A DNA stretch of 64,000 nt from Magnetospirillum sp. 15-1 (GCF_900184795.1 NZ_FXXN01000019.1:33330-97329), one strand, 5' to 3'. Counted from the first letter of the stretch, positions 9,027-18,878 are shown. Program-made: numbers and translations. The notes: a model not told the origin generated them from the sequence alone.

Positions 9027-9428
9027 ATGTTTGAGCTGAACCCCAGAATTCAGGCCGATACCGTCCCGGTGACCGAGTGGCCGCTCTGCCGGGTTCTGCT
9101 GATGAACGACAGCAATTATCCCTGGCTGGTGCTGGTGCCCCGTCAGGCGGGCGTGGTGGAGATCACCGATCTGGCCGCCGAGGATCAGCACGCCCTGCTC
9201 GACGAGATCACCCGCGCCTCGACGGCGCTGCGCCGGGCGGTGGCCCCCCACCGCATCAACATCGCGGCGCTGGGCAACGTGGTGGCCCAGTTGCACGTGC
9301 ACGTCATCGCCCGCGAGACCGACGATGCCGCCTGGCCCAAGCCGGTGTGGGGCGCCGTTCCGGCGGTTCCCTACGCGCCCGGGACGCTGGAGACGCGGCT
9401 GGCGGCATTGCGGGCGGTGCTGGGGTAG
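9027..9428 (+). CDS. HIT-family hydrolase
   Basis: A 133-residue histidine-triad protein. The HIT motif appears as QLHVHVIAR, His-x-His-x then hydrophobic residues, with the last usual histidine replaced. The N-terminal LMNDSNYPWLVLVPR is characteristic of the bacterial HIT group that hydrolyses dinucleoside polyphosphates or AMP conjugates. The start at 9027 has GGAGAC upstream. It is divergent from the SGNH hydrolase gene. Confidence 0.75.
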   Translation: MFELNPRIQADTVPVTEWPLCRVLLMNDSNYPWLVLVPRQAGVVEITDLAAEDQHALLDEITRASTALRRAVAPHRINIAALGNVVAQLHVHVIARETDDAAWPKPVWGAVPAVPYAPGTLETRLAALRAVLG

Positions 9429-9511
9429 CCTTCGCTTTCACCATTCCCCCCAGCCTGATCAACGGTCGTCCGGTTTGAGTTTCGGACGGCCTTGCTACCT
9501 GCTCCGCCCTC

Positions 9512-9540
9512 TTGGTGTCCTTGGTGTCTTGGTGGTTTGA
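9512..9540. repeat. Short tandem CCAAGGACA-type repeat
   Basis: On the minus strand the stretch reads as degenerate copies of ACCAAGACACCAAGGACACC, a simple repeat common between genes. No coding role is seen. Confidence 0.5.
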
Positions 9541-9603
9541 CCGTCTTTTCCGTGTCCCCGCACGGGGGGCCAAGGCAATGACCGTTCGACGATGGCGACG
9601 CCA

Positions 9604-9640
9604 AAAAGCAAGACGGCGCCGGATCGCTCCGGCGCCGTCT
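9604..9640 (-). terminator. Rho-independent terminator for the coiled-coil gene
   Basis: A 12-bp GC-rich stem (AGACGGCGCCGG with its complement, 6-base loop) lies directly downstream of the minus-strand gene ending at 9662. On the minus strand it runs into a T-rich stretch (TTGCTTTTTGG). Confidence 0.7.
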
Positions 9641-9661
9641 TCATTCGACCTCGGACCGAGC

Positions 9662-12562
9662 CTATTCCAGGCGGCCCAGCGAGCGGGCCAGGACCAGATA
9701 CAGCTTGCCCACCTCGGACGAGGTGAAGGTGCCGGTCAGCACGTCCTGGTGATCGGAATTGCGGGCCTGATTGAGCAGGGCCTCGAACTCCGCCAGATAG
9801 CGGGTGACGTATTCGCGGAAATCGCCGTCATCCTCGAACTTGTTCTTGATGGACGCCATCTGGTGCTTGTCGAGATTCTTGAGAATCTTGCGCACGAAGA
9901 TGGACTGGTCGCCGGCATGGAACTCGCGCCAGGCCTTCTCGTCGATATTGGCGTTGAAGATGCGGCCGATGTCCACCGACAGGGATTGCAGCTTCTCGAC
10001 GATGAAGGCGGCGTTCTGCAGGAAGTGCTCCACCGACAGCTGGGCGCGCTTCTCTTCCAGTTGCGATCCCCGGATTTCGGCCAGCTTGGAGGCGTTGACC
10101 AACTCCTCCACCTGACGCGAGAAGCTGTTGGAGAAGCTTTCGGCCTGCTGGGCCAGACGGTCGCCGGTGATGCCCAAGTCGTTGGACTTGGTGCGCACCA
10201 TCTCGAAGGCGGCTTCCAGCTTGGCGCCGGTCCGCTCGGTGGTTTCCTGCATCTCGCTGGCGTGGCGGCGCAGGCCGTCGCCGGCCGAGCGCACCTGGGC
10301 GGTGATCCGCTCCGCCGAAGCGGTGAGCTCGCGGATACCGGCGCGGAGCATGTCGCCGGCGGCGGTAACCTGGGCGGCGGTCTTGTTGGAGGCTTCCTCG
10401 AAATCGCGGCTGATGCTGCGCAGCGCGTCGCCCGCCGTCTGGGACTGGGCGAAGACCTGCTGGGCGGCTTCGCCCAACTGCACCGCGTTCTGCTGGATGG
10501 CCGAGCCGAAGGCCTTGAGCACGTCGCTGGAATCGTCGGCGACGCGGGCCAGGGACTGGGCCTGGACGCGCAGCGCCTCGCCCACCGCACCGACCGAAGC
10601 CTCGGCCTGATCGGCGGAGGCGACCACCTGCTCGGTCTGCTTGCGCAGAACCTCGGTGGCGGCACGCACCCGCGAGCCCAACTGATCGGACACTGCCTGC
10701 AACTGCTCGGAACGCTTCTCCAGCAATTCGGCCACACCGGCGGAATCGCCGCTGGCCTTGGCGGCGGCGGTGGCGACGTCGGTGGTGCGCAGGCGCAGGG
10801 CCTCGCCCACCGCATCCAGTTCGACGCCGACCCGGCTCGACATGGCGATCAGGTCGTTGGTACCCTGGCGCAGGGTGTCGGCGATGGTCTTCACCTTGGC
10901 CATCACCTGGTCCGAGGTGGCGATCAGGTGGCGCGACTGCTGGTTCAGCGAGGCTTCCGACAGCTTGGACTGGGTCGACACCACGTTGGCGGCGTCGGCC
11001 AGTTCGTCGGCCTGCTTCCTGAGCGAGGTACGGATGTTCTCGGCCTGGGCGGCGGATTTCTCCGCCCCCTTGTTGAGGTCCTCGATATAGAGGCGCAGCG
11101 TCTCGGACACCTCGCGGCCGCGGGCGGTCATCTGGTCCGAGGCGGCGGCGACGGCGCGGGTCTGGCCCTGGAAGGCTTCGCCCACCTCGCGCACCCGGGC
11201 CATGGCCCGCTCGGCGGCGGCATCCACGTCGTCACGGCGCTGGACGAACACCTCGCCCACCGCACCCAGCTGGGTGGAGGCGTCGTCGGCGGCGACACGC
11301 AGGCTTTCGGCCTGACGGCCCAGGCTTTCCTCGATCTCGCGGAAGCGGCCCATGGCCTGGTCGGAGGCCGAGCCCAGCTCGCGCGACTGCACGCCCAGGG
11401 CCTCCTCGACGATCTTGACGCGGGACAGCACGCGCTCGGTGATCTGGTCAAGGCCGGTGGCCTGCTGCTGCAGCGAAGCCGAGATGCGGCTGGTCTGCTC
11501 GGCCAGACGCTCGGCGGCCTGATCCAGATCGGTGTTCTGGCGGGTGAACAGGCTTTCCAGCGCCTCGACCCGCTCGGCCAGCGAATTGGCGACCACCTCG
11601 GTACGGGTGGTGGCCTGCTCGGCCGAGCTGCCCAACTGGCTGCTCTGGCGCTCGAACATGGCGACCACCTGCTCGGCGCGCGCCACCGCCGCCTGGGAAA
11701 CGTGATCCAGGGACTCGGCCTGGGTGCGCACCTGCTCGGCCACCGTGTCGGCGCGCGACGCGGCGCGGGCCGAGGTGGTGTCGATGGATTCGATCTGGCC
11801 GCGCAGCAGCTCGCCGAACTCGCGGATGCGGTGGGCCGAGGTGTCGGTGACGGTGGTCAGGTCCTGGGTCTGCATGCGCAGCAGGGTTTCCACCTCGCGG
11901 GCCCGCGCGGTGGCGCCATCGGCGGCCTGGGTCAGGCGGTCGACCTCCTTGCGGAGCGCCTCCACCGCCGTCTGGGCCTCGTCGTTGACGCGGCCGACCA
12001 CTCCGGTCATGGCCTCGATCTGGGATGCCATGATCTCGCGCACCGCCTCACCCTTGGCGGCGGCCTCGGTGGAGGCCAGCGTCAGGTCGCGGGCCTGGGC
12101 GCGCAGCGACTCGGCGATGAGCGACACGCGGGCCTCGGCACCCTCGGCGGGATAGGTCAGGCGGGACAGTTGCCTGCGCATGTCGGTGGACAGCGAACGC
12201 AGCTCGCGCCCCCGGTCGAAATAGGCGATCAGCAGCCAGAGAAAGGCCAGCGGCAGGAAGGCGGCACCGACCATGCCGCCGATTTCCTGCGGCTGCATGA
12301 ACAGCAGGTTGCCCCAGCCGATGGAGGTGTTGGCCCAATAGCCGGACAGCACCACCCAGACGATGGTGACCAGCAGGCCGATCATCCGGGCGGCCTTGCC
12401 GCCCGGCGCGGTAACTTCGTCACCCGACGGCAGCGGATCGGGGCGCAAGACGGCCAGGGGCGGCGCCAGGGAGGCCGCCGTTTCCCTTGCCTCGGCCTCG
12501 GTGGCACCCGTCCCCTGCGCCACCGCTTCGGTCTCGCCTCTGGTCATGTTTGTATCGCCCAT
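9662..12562 (-). CDS. Large membrane-anchored coiled-coil repeat protein
   Basis: A 966-residue protein that I do not recognise by name. After an acidic 55-residue head there are two membrane helices (about residues 60-78 and 94-114). Next come roughly 800 residues of Ala/Gln/Arg-rich coiled coil with a loose period near 35 residues, recurring as forms of LR-x-QA-x-(E/D)L. A more globular C-terminal part of about 110 residues ends LYLVLARSLGRLE. The start at 12562 (MGDTNMTRGE) is preceded by GGGCGGA; an upstream ATG at 12760 adds an unlikely leader. It probably forms an elongated cytoplasmic filament or scaffold tethered to the inner membrane. Confidence 0.65.
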   Translation of the reverse strand: MGDTNMTRGETEAVAQGTGATEAEARETAASLAPPLAVLRPDPLPSGDEVTAPGGKAARMIGLLVTIVWVVLSGYWANTSIGWGNLLFMQPQEIGGMVGAAFLPLAFLWLLIAYFDRGRELRSLSTDMRRQLSRLTYPAEGAEARVSLIAESLRAQARDLTLASTEAAAKGEAVREIMASQIEAMTGVVGRVNDEAQTAVEALRKEVDRLTQAADGATARAREVETLLRMQTQDLTTVTDTSAHRIREFGELLRGQIESIDTTSARAASRADTVAEQVRTQAESLDHVSQAAVARAEQVVAMFERQSSQLGSSAEQATTRTEVVANSLAERVEALESLFTRQNTDLDQAAERLAEQTSRISASLQQQATGLDQITERVLSRVKIVEEALGVQSRELGSASDQAMGRFREIEESLGRQAESLRVAADDASTQLGAVGEVFVQRRDDVDAAAERAMARVREVGEAFQGQTRAVAAASDQMTARGREVSETLRLYIEDLNKGAEKSAAQAENIRTSLRKQADELADAANVVSTQSKLSEASLNQQSRHLIATSDQVMAKVKTIADTLRQGTNDLIAMSSRVGVELDAVGEALRLRTTDVATAAAKASGDSAGVAELLEKRSEQLQAVSDQLGSRVRAATEVLRKQTEQVVASADQAEASVGAVGEALRVQAQSLARVADDSSDVLKAFGSAIQQNAVQLGEAAQQVFAQSQTAGDALRSISRDFEEASNKTAAQVTAAGDMLRAGIRELTASAERITAQVRSAGDGLRRHASEMQETTERTGAKLEAAFEMVRTKSNDLGITGDRLAQQAESFSNSFSRQVEELVNASKLAEIRGSQLEEKRAQLSVEHFLQNAAFIVEKLQSLSVDIGRIFNANIDEKAWREFHAGDQSIFVRKILKNLDKHQMASIKNKFEDDGDFREYVTRYLAEFEALLNQARNSDHQDVLTGTFTSSEVGKLYLVLARSLGRLE

Positions 12563-12798
12563 GAGTCCGCCCTGACCTTCGTGAACATTCACCACTCGCC
12601 GTCCGCCGGGACCTCCGGCCAACGCAGGAAGCGCGGACGGATCGCAGCAAAAAAAGCGGCGCGATAAAATATCGCCTCCGCATCGTCCTCCCAGAACTTG
12701 GGCGGGACTTGCCCCCTCCCCCCGGACCTTGGACAGCGCTAGGCAGGATGCCTTGTTCACGGGGGAAAATCAAACACTCCCTACCCCTGACCAAGGCC

Positions 12799-14712
12799 CT
12801 ATCCCCGGGTTCGCGCCAAGGGGGGCCGCCCCTTGCGCATCCCGGCGGAAACCTTCAGTTCCGGGCGCAGCCTGAGCGGCTTCTCCGCCTTTTCCGGCGC
12901 CACCGGCCCGGCATGCAGACGCGTGCGGCTCAAGGTGTCGTGATAACGGATCTGATCGGTGTCGAGACCCGCCAGCATTTCAGCAATATAGGGTGACGGC
13001 GCCGCAGTCTTGCGCCGCTCGGCGGCGAAGGAAAGCACCAGCCAGCGCTTGGCCCGGGTGGCGGCCACGTACATCAGGCGGCGCTCCTCCTCCAGATCGG
13101 GCGAGGATTCGTGAGGCATCAGGTCGGCCTCGCAGCCGGCCACCACCACCGCCGACCATTCCAGCCCCTTGGCGCCGTGAATGGTGGACAACACCACGGC
13201 GTCGCCGCCGGTCTCGGCGCGGCGCAGCGACCGGCGCTGCTCTTCCATCCTGGCGATGAAGGCGGCGACGTTTTCGCATTCGGCGGCCAGATCGGCGGCG
13301 GTGAAGGCCAGATCGCGCCATTGCAGCCCCTCCTCCCCCGGCGGCCGCGCCGTGGCGGAAACCAGCCGCCCCACCTGACGGCACAGAGCCGGCCAGGGCA
13401 CGTCGGCGTCGATCTTCTCCGGTGCCTGACTCAACAACCGGTCGACACGCTTGCCGTGACCCAGCATGGCCCTGGCATCCATGTCATGGGGGGCGGCCAG
13501 CAGGCGGGCCAGCCCGGCGACCAGCCGCACCGGCCCCAATTGCCAGAACTCGCCGGCGCCACGCACCACCAGGGGGACGCCGGCCTCGGCCAGCTTGATC
13601 TGGATGCGCGAGCCCACGTGACCGGCGCGGTAAAGCACCGCCATCTCGTGCCAGGGCATGCCGCGCCCGGCCAACCCCTTCACCACGCGGAGAACGTAAT
13701 CGGCCTCGTCCTCGTCGTCGTCCAGGCCGGCGATGGTCAGGGCCAGGCGCGAAGCGCTGTGCGGTTCCTGATCCTTGACGTGGCGACGACGGTTGCCGCC
13801 GATCAGGGCGGCGGCCGCGGCCACGATGGTGGCGGTGCTGCGGTAATTGCGCGACAGGCGATAGAGGGCCGGGTCGGGCCACGCCGCCTCGAACCCCAGG
13901 ATGAAGGCCGGGTCGGCGGAGCGCCAGGCATAGAGGCACTGGTCGTCGTCGCCGACCGCCCACAGCCGGGCGCCCTCGGACCGCAGCAGGCGCAGCATGC
14001 GTTCCTGGGCGGGATTGATGTCCTGGTACTCGTCGATGAGCAGATGGTCGAAGAAGCCGGCCAGACGCGCCCGATAGGCCTCGTCGGTCTCCAGCCCCCG
14101 CACCAGTTCCATGATCAGGTCGCCGAAATCGAAGCCGCCCTCCTCGGCCAGGGCGCGCTGATAGCGGCCGTAGGCCTCGGCGGCCTCCAGCAGGGCGGCA
14201 TCGTTTTTGGCCTTGGCCTCGGCCAGCGCCGCCGCCGGGTCCATCAGCCGGTCCTTGTAGGCGCCGAACACATCGGTGGGCTTGCGGACGTCATCGCCGA
14301 GGTAAAGGCGATGGCGGGCGATCACCCGCGAGCAGGCCTGCTCGTCGAACACGCGAAAGCGCGGGCAGCCCGGCGGCGGATGGCGCTGCAGCAGCCGCAG
14401 CGCCATGCCGTGCAGGGTGGCGATGGGCATGCGGCGAAAGCGCTCGGCGTCGAAGTCCTGGCCCCGTTGCTCCAGCCGGCGGCCGATGCGGCCGCGCAGT
14501 TCGTCGGCGGCCCGCGCCGTGAAGGTGGAGACGAAGATGCGGGCCGGCTGCGCGCCCTGGCCCAGCAGGTGCACGTAGCGCCCCACCAGGGTGGTGGTCT
14601 TGCCGGTACCCGGCCCGGCCAGGACCAGCACGGATTCCGCCTCGGCCTCGGCGGCAAGGCGCTGTTCGGGATCAAGGGGGGATTCGGCCGCCGCCGGGGC
14701 AGGTTCGCTCAT
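12799..14712 (-). CDS. UvrD/Rep-family ATP-dependent DNA helicase
   Basis: A 637-residue SF1A helicase. Motifs: Walker A GPGTGKTTTL (residues 33-42), motif Ia FVSTFTARAADEL, Walker B LLIDEYQDINPAQ, motif III GDDDQCLYAWRSADP, motif IV LSRNYRS, motif V STIHGAKGLEW, motif VI YVAATRAKRWLVLSF. It is shorter than UvrD (about 720) and its C-terminal tail is basic. It probably unwinds DNA during repair or replication restart. It stands alone, upstream of the coiled-coil gene on the same strand. Confidence 0.88.
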   Translation of the reverse strand: MSEPAPAAAESPLDPEQRLAAEAEAESVLVLAGPGTGKTTTLVGRYVHLLGQGAQPARIFVSTFTARAADELRGRIGRRLEQRGQDFDAERFRRMPIATLHGMALRLLQRHPPPGCPRFRVFDEQACSRVIARHRLYLGDDVRKPTDVFGAYKDRLMDPAAALAEAKAKNDAALLEAAEAYGRYQRALAEEGGFDFGDLIMELVRGLETDEAYRARLAGFFDHLLIDEYQDINPAQERMLRLLRSEGARLWAVGDDDQCLYAWRSADPAFILGFEAAWPDPALYRLSRNYRSTATIVAAAAALIGGNRRRHVKDQEPHSASRLALTIAGLDDDEDEADYVLRVVKGLAGRGMPWHEMAVLYRAGHVGSRIQIKLAEAGVPLVVRGAGEFWQLGPVRLVAGLARLLAAPHDMDARAMLGHGKRVDRLLSQAPEKIDADVPWPALCRQVGRLVSATARPPGEEGLQWRDLAFTAADLAAECENVAAFIARMEEQRRSLRRAETGGDAVVLSTIHGAKGLEWSAVVVAGCEADLMPHESSPDLEEERRLMYVAATRAKRWLVLSFAAERRKTAAPSPYIAEMLAGLDTDQIRYHDTLSRTRLHAGPVAPEKAEKPLRLRPELKVSAGMRKGRPPLARTRG

Positions 14713-14758
14713 GGCCGGCAGAGTAGCGGCGCGGCTCGGAGGTTACAACGGCTCTACG

Positions 14759-15193
14759 CTATCTCTTAGGCTCCAGCACCCGGCGGGTCACCGCCCAGCG
14801 GCCCAGCGGACGGTCGCAGCGTTGGGCGTGCTCCACCACCCAGTGGGCGATGAAGTCGTGAACCTTGGCGGCATCCTTGTCGGCACAGACCTGGGCATGC
14901 AGCATCACCCCCAGATGGTCCAGCAGTCCGGCATGGTCGTCCAGATGGCGCCGCGCGTCGGGATAGTCGAATTCCGTCATCACCTGTTCCTGGTGGGCGA
15001 AATTGCGCTCCACGTAACGCATGATCGCCTGGATGCGCGCGCACCGGCTGAAATCGCATTCCCCACGTCCGGCGGCGCCGCGACGGCACTCCACCCCCGG
15101 CTGGAACACCCGTCCCAGCAAGAAGCGCAATCCCTCGTTTCCGGCATCGATGCTGGGAACTCCGGTCTCGTGACCCTGAGTAAGGGGTGCCAT
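14759..15193 (-). CDS. Degenerate hemerythrin-like protein
   Basis: A 144-residue four-helix hemerythrin-fold protein starting MAPLTQGHETGV with GAGGAGG upstream. Compared with the seven diiron ligands of bacteriohemerythrin, several are changed. The helix-1 His is Asn (IDAGNEGL); in helix 2 the His and Glu of HF-x-x-E are Asn and Gln (RNFAHQE). The helix-3 pair (RHLDDH) and helix-4 His and Asp (HWVVEHAQRCD) remain. It therefore probably cannot form a normal oxygen-binding site. A canonical paralogue lies about 155 bp upstream on the same strand. Confidence 0.7.
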   Translation of the reverse strand: MAPLTQGHETGVPSIDAGNEGLRFLLGRVFQPGVECRRGAAGRGECDFSRCARIQAIMRYVERNFAHQEQVMTEFDYPDARRHLDDHAGLLDHLGVMLHAQVCADKDAAKVHDFIAHWVVEHAQRCDRPLGRWAVTRRVLEPKR

Positions 15194-15348
15194 CGGACCT
15201 CCTCGCCACCCGGGAATATTCTTATTTTTTATGCGGGAAAACATAGCAGGGCAGCCTTGAAATATCAATCAAGGGTCTATATGCAACAATATTTTTGCAG
15301 GTGCGAAGAGAGACTCGCGGCGGACTTGTCCAGGCCCCGGCGACCGCC

Positions 15349-15750
15349 CTACTCGCCGCCGCCGAGGAAGGGCCGGTACTCGAAATCCTCGATTTCGATG
15401 TGATGCACCAGCCAGCCGGTCAGGAAGCCGTGGAGTTCCCGGGCGACCCGCTCCACATTGGCGACGGACAGGGCTGCGGACATATCGGCCACCCGCATGG
15501 CGATGGTCCGATGGGAATGGCGGTGCAATTCCAGGAAAGGAAAGCCGGCACGCTCCATCATCTCTTCCTCCTCGGAGAAGTGATAGACGATGTAGCGGTT
15601 CAGTTCGACGAACACGGCCTGGACCGCATCCAAGGCCAACCCCGCGCCGGCCATGGCATCGATCCGTGCCAGCAGATCGAACAGATGGCGATGGTGCGCA
15701 TCCAGCGTGGGCTCGCCGACACTCAGGTTTTCCGTCCACGCCAACACCAT
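15349..15750 (-). CDS. Bacteriohemerythrin
   Basis: A 133-residue single-domain hemerythrin, a non-heme diiron oxygen-binding protein. All ligands are visible: His in LDAHHRHLF, His and Glu in YHFSEEEEMM, two His in ELHRHSHR, and His plus Asp in WLVHHIEIEDF. Proteins of this type sense, store or deliver oxygen in microaerophiles. It precedes the degenerate paralogue on the same strand, which suggests a duplicated pair. Confidence 0.88.
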   Translation of the reverse strand: MVLAWTENLSVGEPTLDAHHRHLFDLLARIDAMAGAGLALDAVQAVFVELNRYIVYHFSEEEEMMERAGFPFLELHRHSHRTIAMRVADMSAALSVANVERVARELHGFLTGWLVHHIEIEDFEYRPFLGGGE

Positions 15751-15832
15751 CCACCCCCAAACCTTTGCCGGGCTTCATTAGGCCCGGCGGCGGTGGAATT
15801 CAACATGCGAGTCGTGACTGTTTAGACCGGCT

Positions 15833-17590
15833 TCAGCCTCCGGATGCGGCGCCGGTTCCGTTGCCGAAGAACAGCAGGCCGTTGCGCCACTGGATCAGCG
15901 GCGTCGCCCAGGGAGCCCGGCTGCCGTGGTGCCGCCGCGACGGCTGCATGGGCTTGCCGAAATAGTACCCCTGGCCGTAGCGCACGTTGTAGACGCGCAG
16001 CAGATTGGCGGTGGCCTCGTCCTCGATATGCTCGGCGATGGTGGCGACCCGCAATTCGCGGCACAACTGGGTGATGGCGCGCAGGAAGGGCAGCGATTCC
16101 CCCTTGCTCGCCGCCTCGCGCACATAGGAGCCGTCGATCTTGACGTGGTCGACCTTGAGGCCGCGCAGATAGTGGAAGGCCGCCGCCCCGGCGCCGAAAT
16201 CGTCGATACCCACCGGATGGCCGCGCCCGCGGATTTCCTGGATAACGGCATTGGCCGCCACCAGATCGGCGATGGCCGAGCTTTCCGTCACCTCGAACAG
16301 CAACCGCCCGCGCAGGTCCGAGGCGCCGTGGATCAGTTGCAGCAGCCTTGCCGCCATGCTGGGGCTGGACAGCGAGCGGCCCGACAGGTTGACGGCGAAG
16401 CGCAGGCTGGGCTCGGCCCCCACCCCCTTGCGCATGAACTCGATGGCGCGCGAGCAGATGGCCAGGTCCAGTTCCCCCACCAGGCCGGTATCCTCGGCGA
16501 ACACCACGGTGCTGTAGGGGGAGTTGCCGTCCTCGCCAAAGCGCACCAGGCATTCGAAGTGATGGACCGCGTTGCTCCACAGATCGACGATGGGCTGGAA
16601 GTGCAGTTGGAAGTCGCCCCGGCCGATGGTCCGCTTGACCTCGCGCATCTTGGCCACCGTCTGCGACAGGGTCGGGCGCGCCATGGCCGACAATTCATGG
16701 ATGGTGGCGTCGCTGTCGTTGGTGAAGCGGTTGAGCGTGTAGATCAGGGCGCTGGTCGCCTCCTGCGCCGAGATGCCGCCGCCGTCGATGGCCAGCGAAG
16801 CGGATTCGGGATGCATGGGGGCGCCCATCACCGACCGGGCCAGACCGCTGATGGCCGCCTCGATCTCGCCGGCGTCGACGTCTGGGCCGTGGATCACACC
16901 GTATTTGCTGTTGCCCAGATCGGCGGCGGCCCCGCCCCCCACCGAGCATTGCCGCAGGTAATCGGTGAAGCGGGCGATGAAGTCGGCGGTGGCCTCGGCG
17001 CCGACCTTACTGCGCAACTCGGCCAGTTCCGGCAGGTCCAGCAGGGTCATGCGGTAGGATTCGTCGCCGTCCTTGGCGCTTTCCTTGATCAGGTCGCCGG
17101 CCAGGGCCTCGAAGCCCTCGCGGCCCAGCAGGCCGGTCTCGCTGTGGCGGACCGTCGGCGACATCAGGGTGCCGGAATGGGTCAGCACCAGCAGCAGGCG
17201 GTCCTGGCGGTCGGGATGGGGATAGCCCGACAGCGCCACCGGGGTGCTGCCCCCGGTCGGCAAGGTGACGTGCAGCAGGACGTGGCGGACCCGGTCGCCG
17301 CCGGCCATGCGCTTCAGGGCGTTGCGGACACGGGACTGGTCCTCGGGACGGATCAGCTCGGCCAGGGTCATGGAGGCCAGCAGGCGGGCTGGCCGGCCCA
17401 CCAGCGACATGGAGGCGCCGATGGCGAAGACGATGCGTCCGGAATGATCGGCTTCCATCAGCAGGTCGGCGGCGGCGAAGGCGAAGGCGACATAGGCCTC
17501 CTGCGGCTGGCCCAGTCCGGAGCCGCCCTTACCCTTGCGGCTGGGGAAGGACCCCACATCCTCCGCTCCGCGATCATCGGCCTTCGTCAT
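15833..17590 (-). CDS. PAS / degenerate GGDEF / EAL domain protein (probable c-di-GMP phosphodiesterase)
   Basis: A 585-residue cytoplasmic signalling protein. An N-terminal PAS-like domain (AYVAFAFAAADLLM through LLLVLTHSG) is followed by a GGDEF-like region without the GGDEF signature, then an EAL domain. EAL catalytic features are present as ECLVRF (for EALLR), VNLSGRSL, FEVTESSAI, IDDFGAG, VKIDGSYV and AEHIEDE, so c-di-GMP hydrolysis is likely. The start at 17590 (MTKADDRG) avoids an unconserved leader. No membrane segments are seen. Confidence 0.8.
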   Translation of the reverse strand: MTKADDRGAEDVGSFPSRKGKGGSGLGQPQEAYVAFAFAAADLLMEADHSGRIVFAIGASMSLVGRPARLLASMTLAELIRPEDQSRVRNALKRMAGGDRVRHVLLHVTLPTGGSTPVALSGYPHPDRQDRLLLVLTHSGTLMSPTVRHSETGLLGREGFEALAGDLIKESAKDGDESYRMTLLDLPELAELRSKVGAEATADFIARFTDYLRQCSVGGGAAADLGNSKYGVIHGPDVDAGEIEAAISGLARSVMGAPMHPESASLAIDGGGISAQEATSALIYTLNRFTNDSDATIHELSAMARPTLSQTVAKMREVKRTIGRGDFQLHFQPIVDLWSNAVHHFECLVRFGEDGNSPYSTVVFAEDTGLVGELDLAICSRAIEFMRKGVGAEPSLRFAVNLSGRSLSSPSMAARLLQLIHGASDLRGRLLFEVTESSAIADLVAANAVIQEIRGRGHPVGIDDFGAGAAAFHYLRGLKVDHVKIDGSYVREAASKGESLPFLRAITQLCRELRVATIAEHIEDEATANLLRVYNVRYGQGYYFGKPMQPSRRHHGSRAPWATPLIQWRNGLLFFGNGTGAASGG

Positions 17591-17694
17591 CTGTCCCCGC
17601 GTCCATTGTCGGACCGACCCCGCGGCTACCATAGGCAAATCAGCGGATTTACAAACGTGACAAATAGAAACGAATTATCGCGAAGCACTTCGGC

Positions 17695-18720
17695 CTACAG
17701 CCACTTGATCCATTTGAGGATCAGATAGGTGATCGGCATCATGCCGATCACCGCGCCGCACAGGATCAGGAAGGCCATGGGCTCCTGCGATCCGGGGATA
17801 CCGCCGATATTGGTGCCCATCATGCCGGCCAGCAGGCTGGGCGGCAGCACCATGGCGGCCAGGGCGGTCAGGCGGTTGGAGGACTGGGCGGCGCGCTCGG
17901 CCACCAGATTGGTGAAATCCTCGTGCAGGATGGTGGCGCGCTGGCGCATTTCGTCCAGATCCTCGATATGGCGGAGCAGACGGTCGTTGACCTCGCGCAG
18001 GCGCATCTTGGCCTCGGGGTCGAGCCAACTGGCGTCGTCGTGACGCAACCGGTAGAGGGCATCGCGCTGGGGCGCCAGATAGCGGCGCAACTGCACCACC
18101 TTGCGCCGGGCCGAGGCGATGTCCTCGCGCAGGTCGGTGCCGGCCAGCCCCTCGCCGATGCGGTCCTCCAGGTCCGAGATGCCATCCTCGATCTCGTCGG
18201 TGAGAATCCCCAGATGATCGACCACCTTCTCGGCGATGCGGGCCAGCAGGGCGCCGGCGGTACGCGGCCCCTTGCCCATCATCATGGCCAGCCGCAGATC
18301 ACGCAGGGCATTGAGCGAATGAGCCCTGTCGCGCAGCGAGATGCAGCGGTCGGCCTCGATCCACATGTGAACGGGCACCAGTTCGGTTTCCGCCGTCGGG
18401 TCCTCGCCCTCGCCGACCCGCGCCTTGTTGACGCCGCGCAGCACCACCATCAGGGCGTCGCCCACGTCCTCGACCCGGGGACGCGATTCCTCGGCGGTCA
18501 GCGCCATGGCCACCAGGGGATCGACGCCGGAACGCTCGCACAGCCAGTCGCGGGCCTTGGGCTCGTCCCGTTCGAGATGGACCCACAGGAAGCCGTCGGC
18601 CGGCCGCCAGGTCTCCACCTCGGACCAGCGCAGGTCGCGGACGCCACCCTCGGGGCCGATCAGCATGGCGAAGCGCAGGCCCGGTTCCAGCCCGGCGTGA
18701 AGTTCCTGGTCCATGGACAT
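17695..18720 (-). CDS. zntB: CorA-superfamily divalent cation transporter, ZntB type
   Basis: A 341-residue protein with a long cytoplasmic alpha/beta and helical funnel domain and two C-terminal membrane helices. The loop motif after the first helix is GTNIGGIPG, the ZntB form of the CorA GMN signature. It probably moves zinc or magnesium across the inner membrane as a pentamer. The start at 18720 (MSMDQELH) has AGGAGGGG just upstream; the ORF extends further to 18831 without support. Confidence 0.85.
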   Translation of the reverse strand: MSMDQELHAGLEPGLRFAMLIGPEGGVRDLRWSEVETWRPADGFLWVHLERDEPKARDWLCERSGVDPLVAMALTAEESRPRVEDVGDALMVVLRGVNKARVGEGEDPTAETELVPVHMWIEADRCISLRDRAHSLNALRDLRLAMMMGKGPRTAGALLARIAEKVVDHLGILTDEIEDGISDLEDRIGEGLAGTDLREDIASARRKVVQLRRYLAPQRDALYRLRHDDASWLDPEAKMRLREVNDRLLRHIEDLDEMRQRATILHEDFTNLVAERAAQSSNRLTALAAMVLPPSLLAGMMGTNIGGIPGSQEPMAFLILCGAVIGMMPITYLILKWIKWL

Positions 18721-18878
18721 GCCGGCCCCTCCTGCCTCGCCACATCCGGCCGAGGATAGGCCCGCCCCGGCGGGAAAACCACAGGGAAACACCCTGCGCC
18801 CAGGCATGTCCCGGCCGGATTGAGAAACCACCGCCGGTGCGCTATTCTTGCCTTATTGGGGACGGATGGGAGGCGGGG

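Noticed and set aside
9512-12667. A 1051-residue plus-strand ORF opposite the coiled-coil gene
   Set aside because: It is rich in Gly, His, Leu and Arg in a pattern produced by the complement of GC-rich coding DNA. The minus-strand gene has a coherent membrane plus coiled-coil structure.
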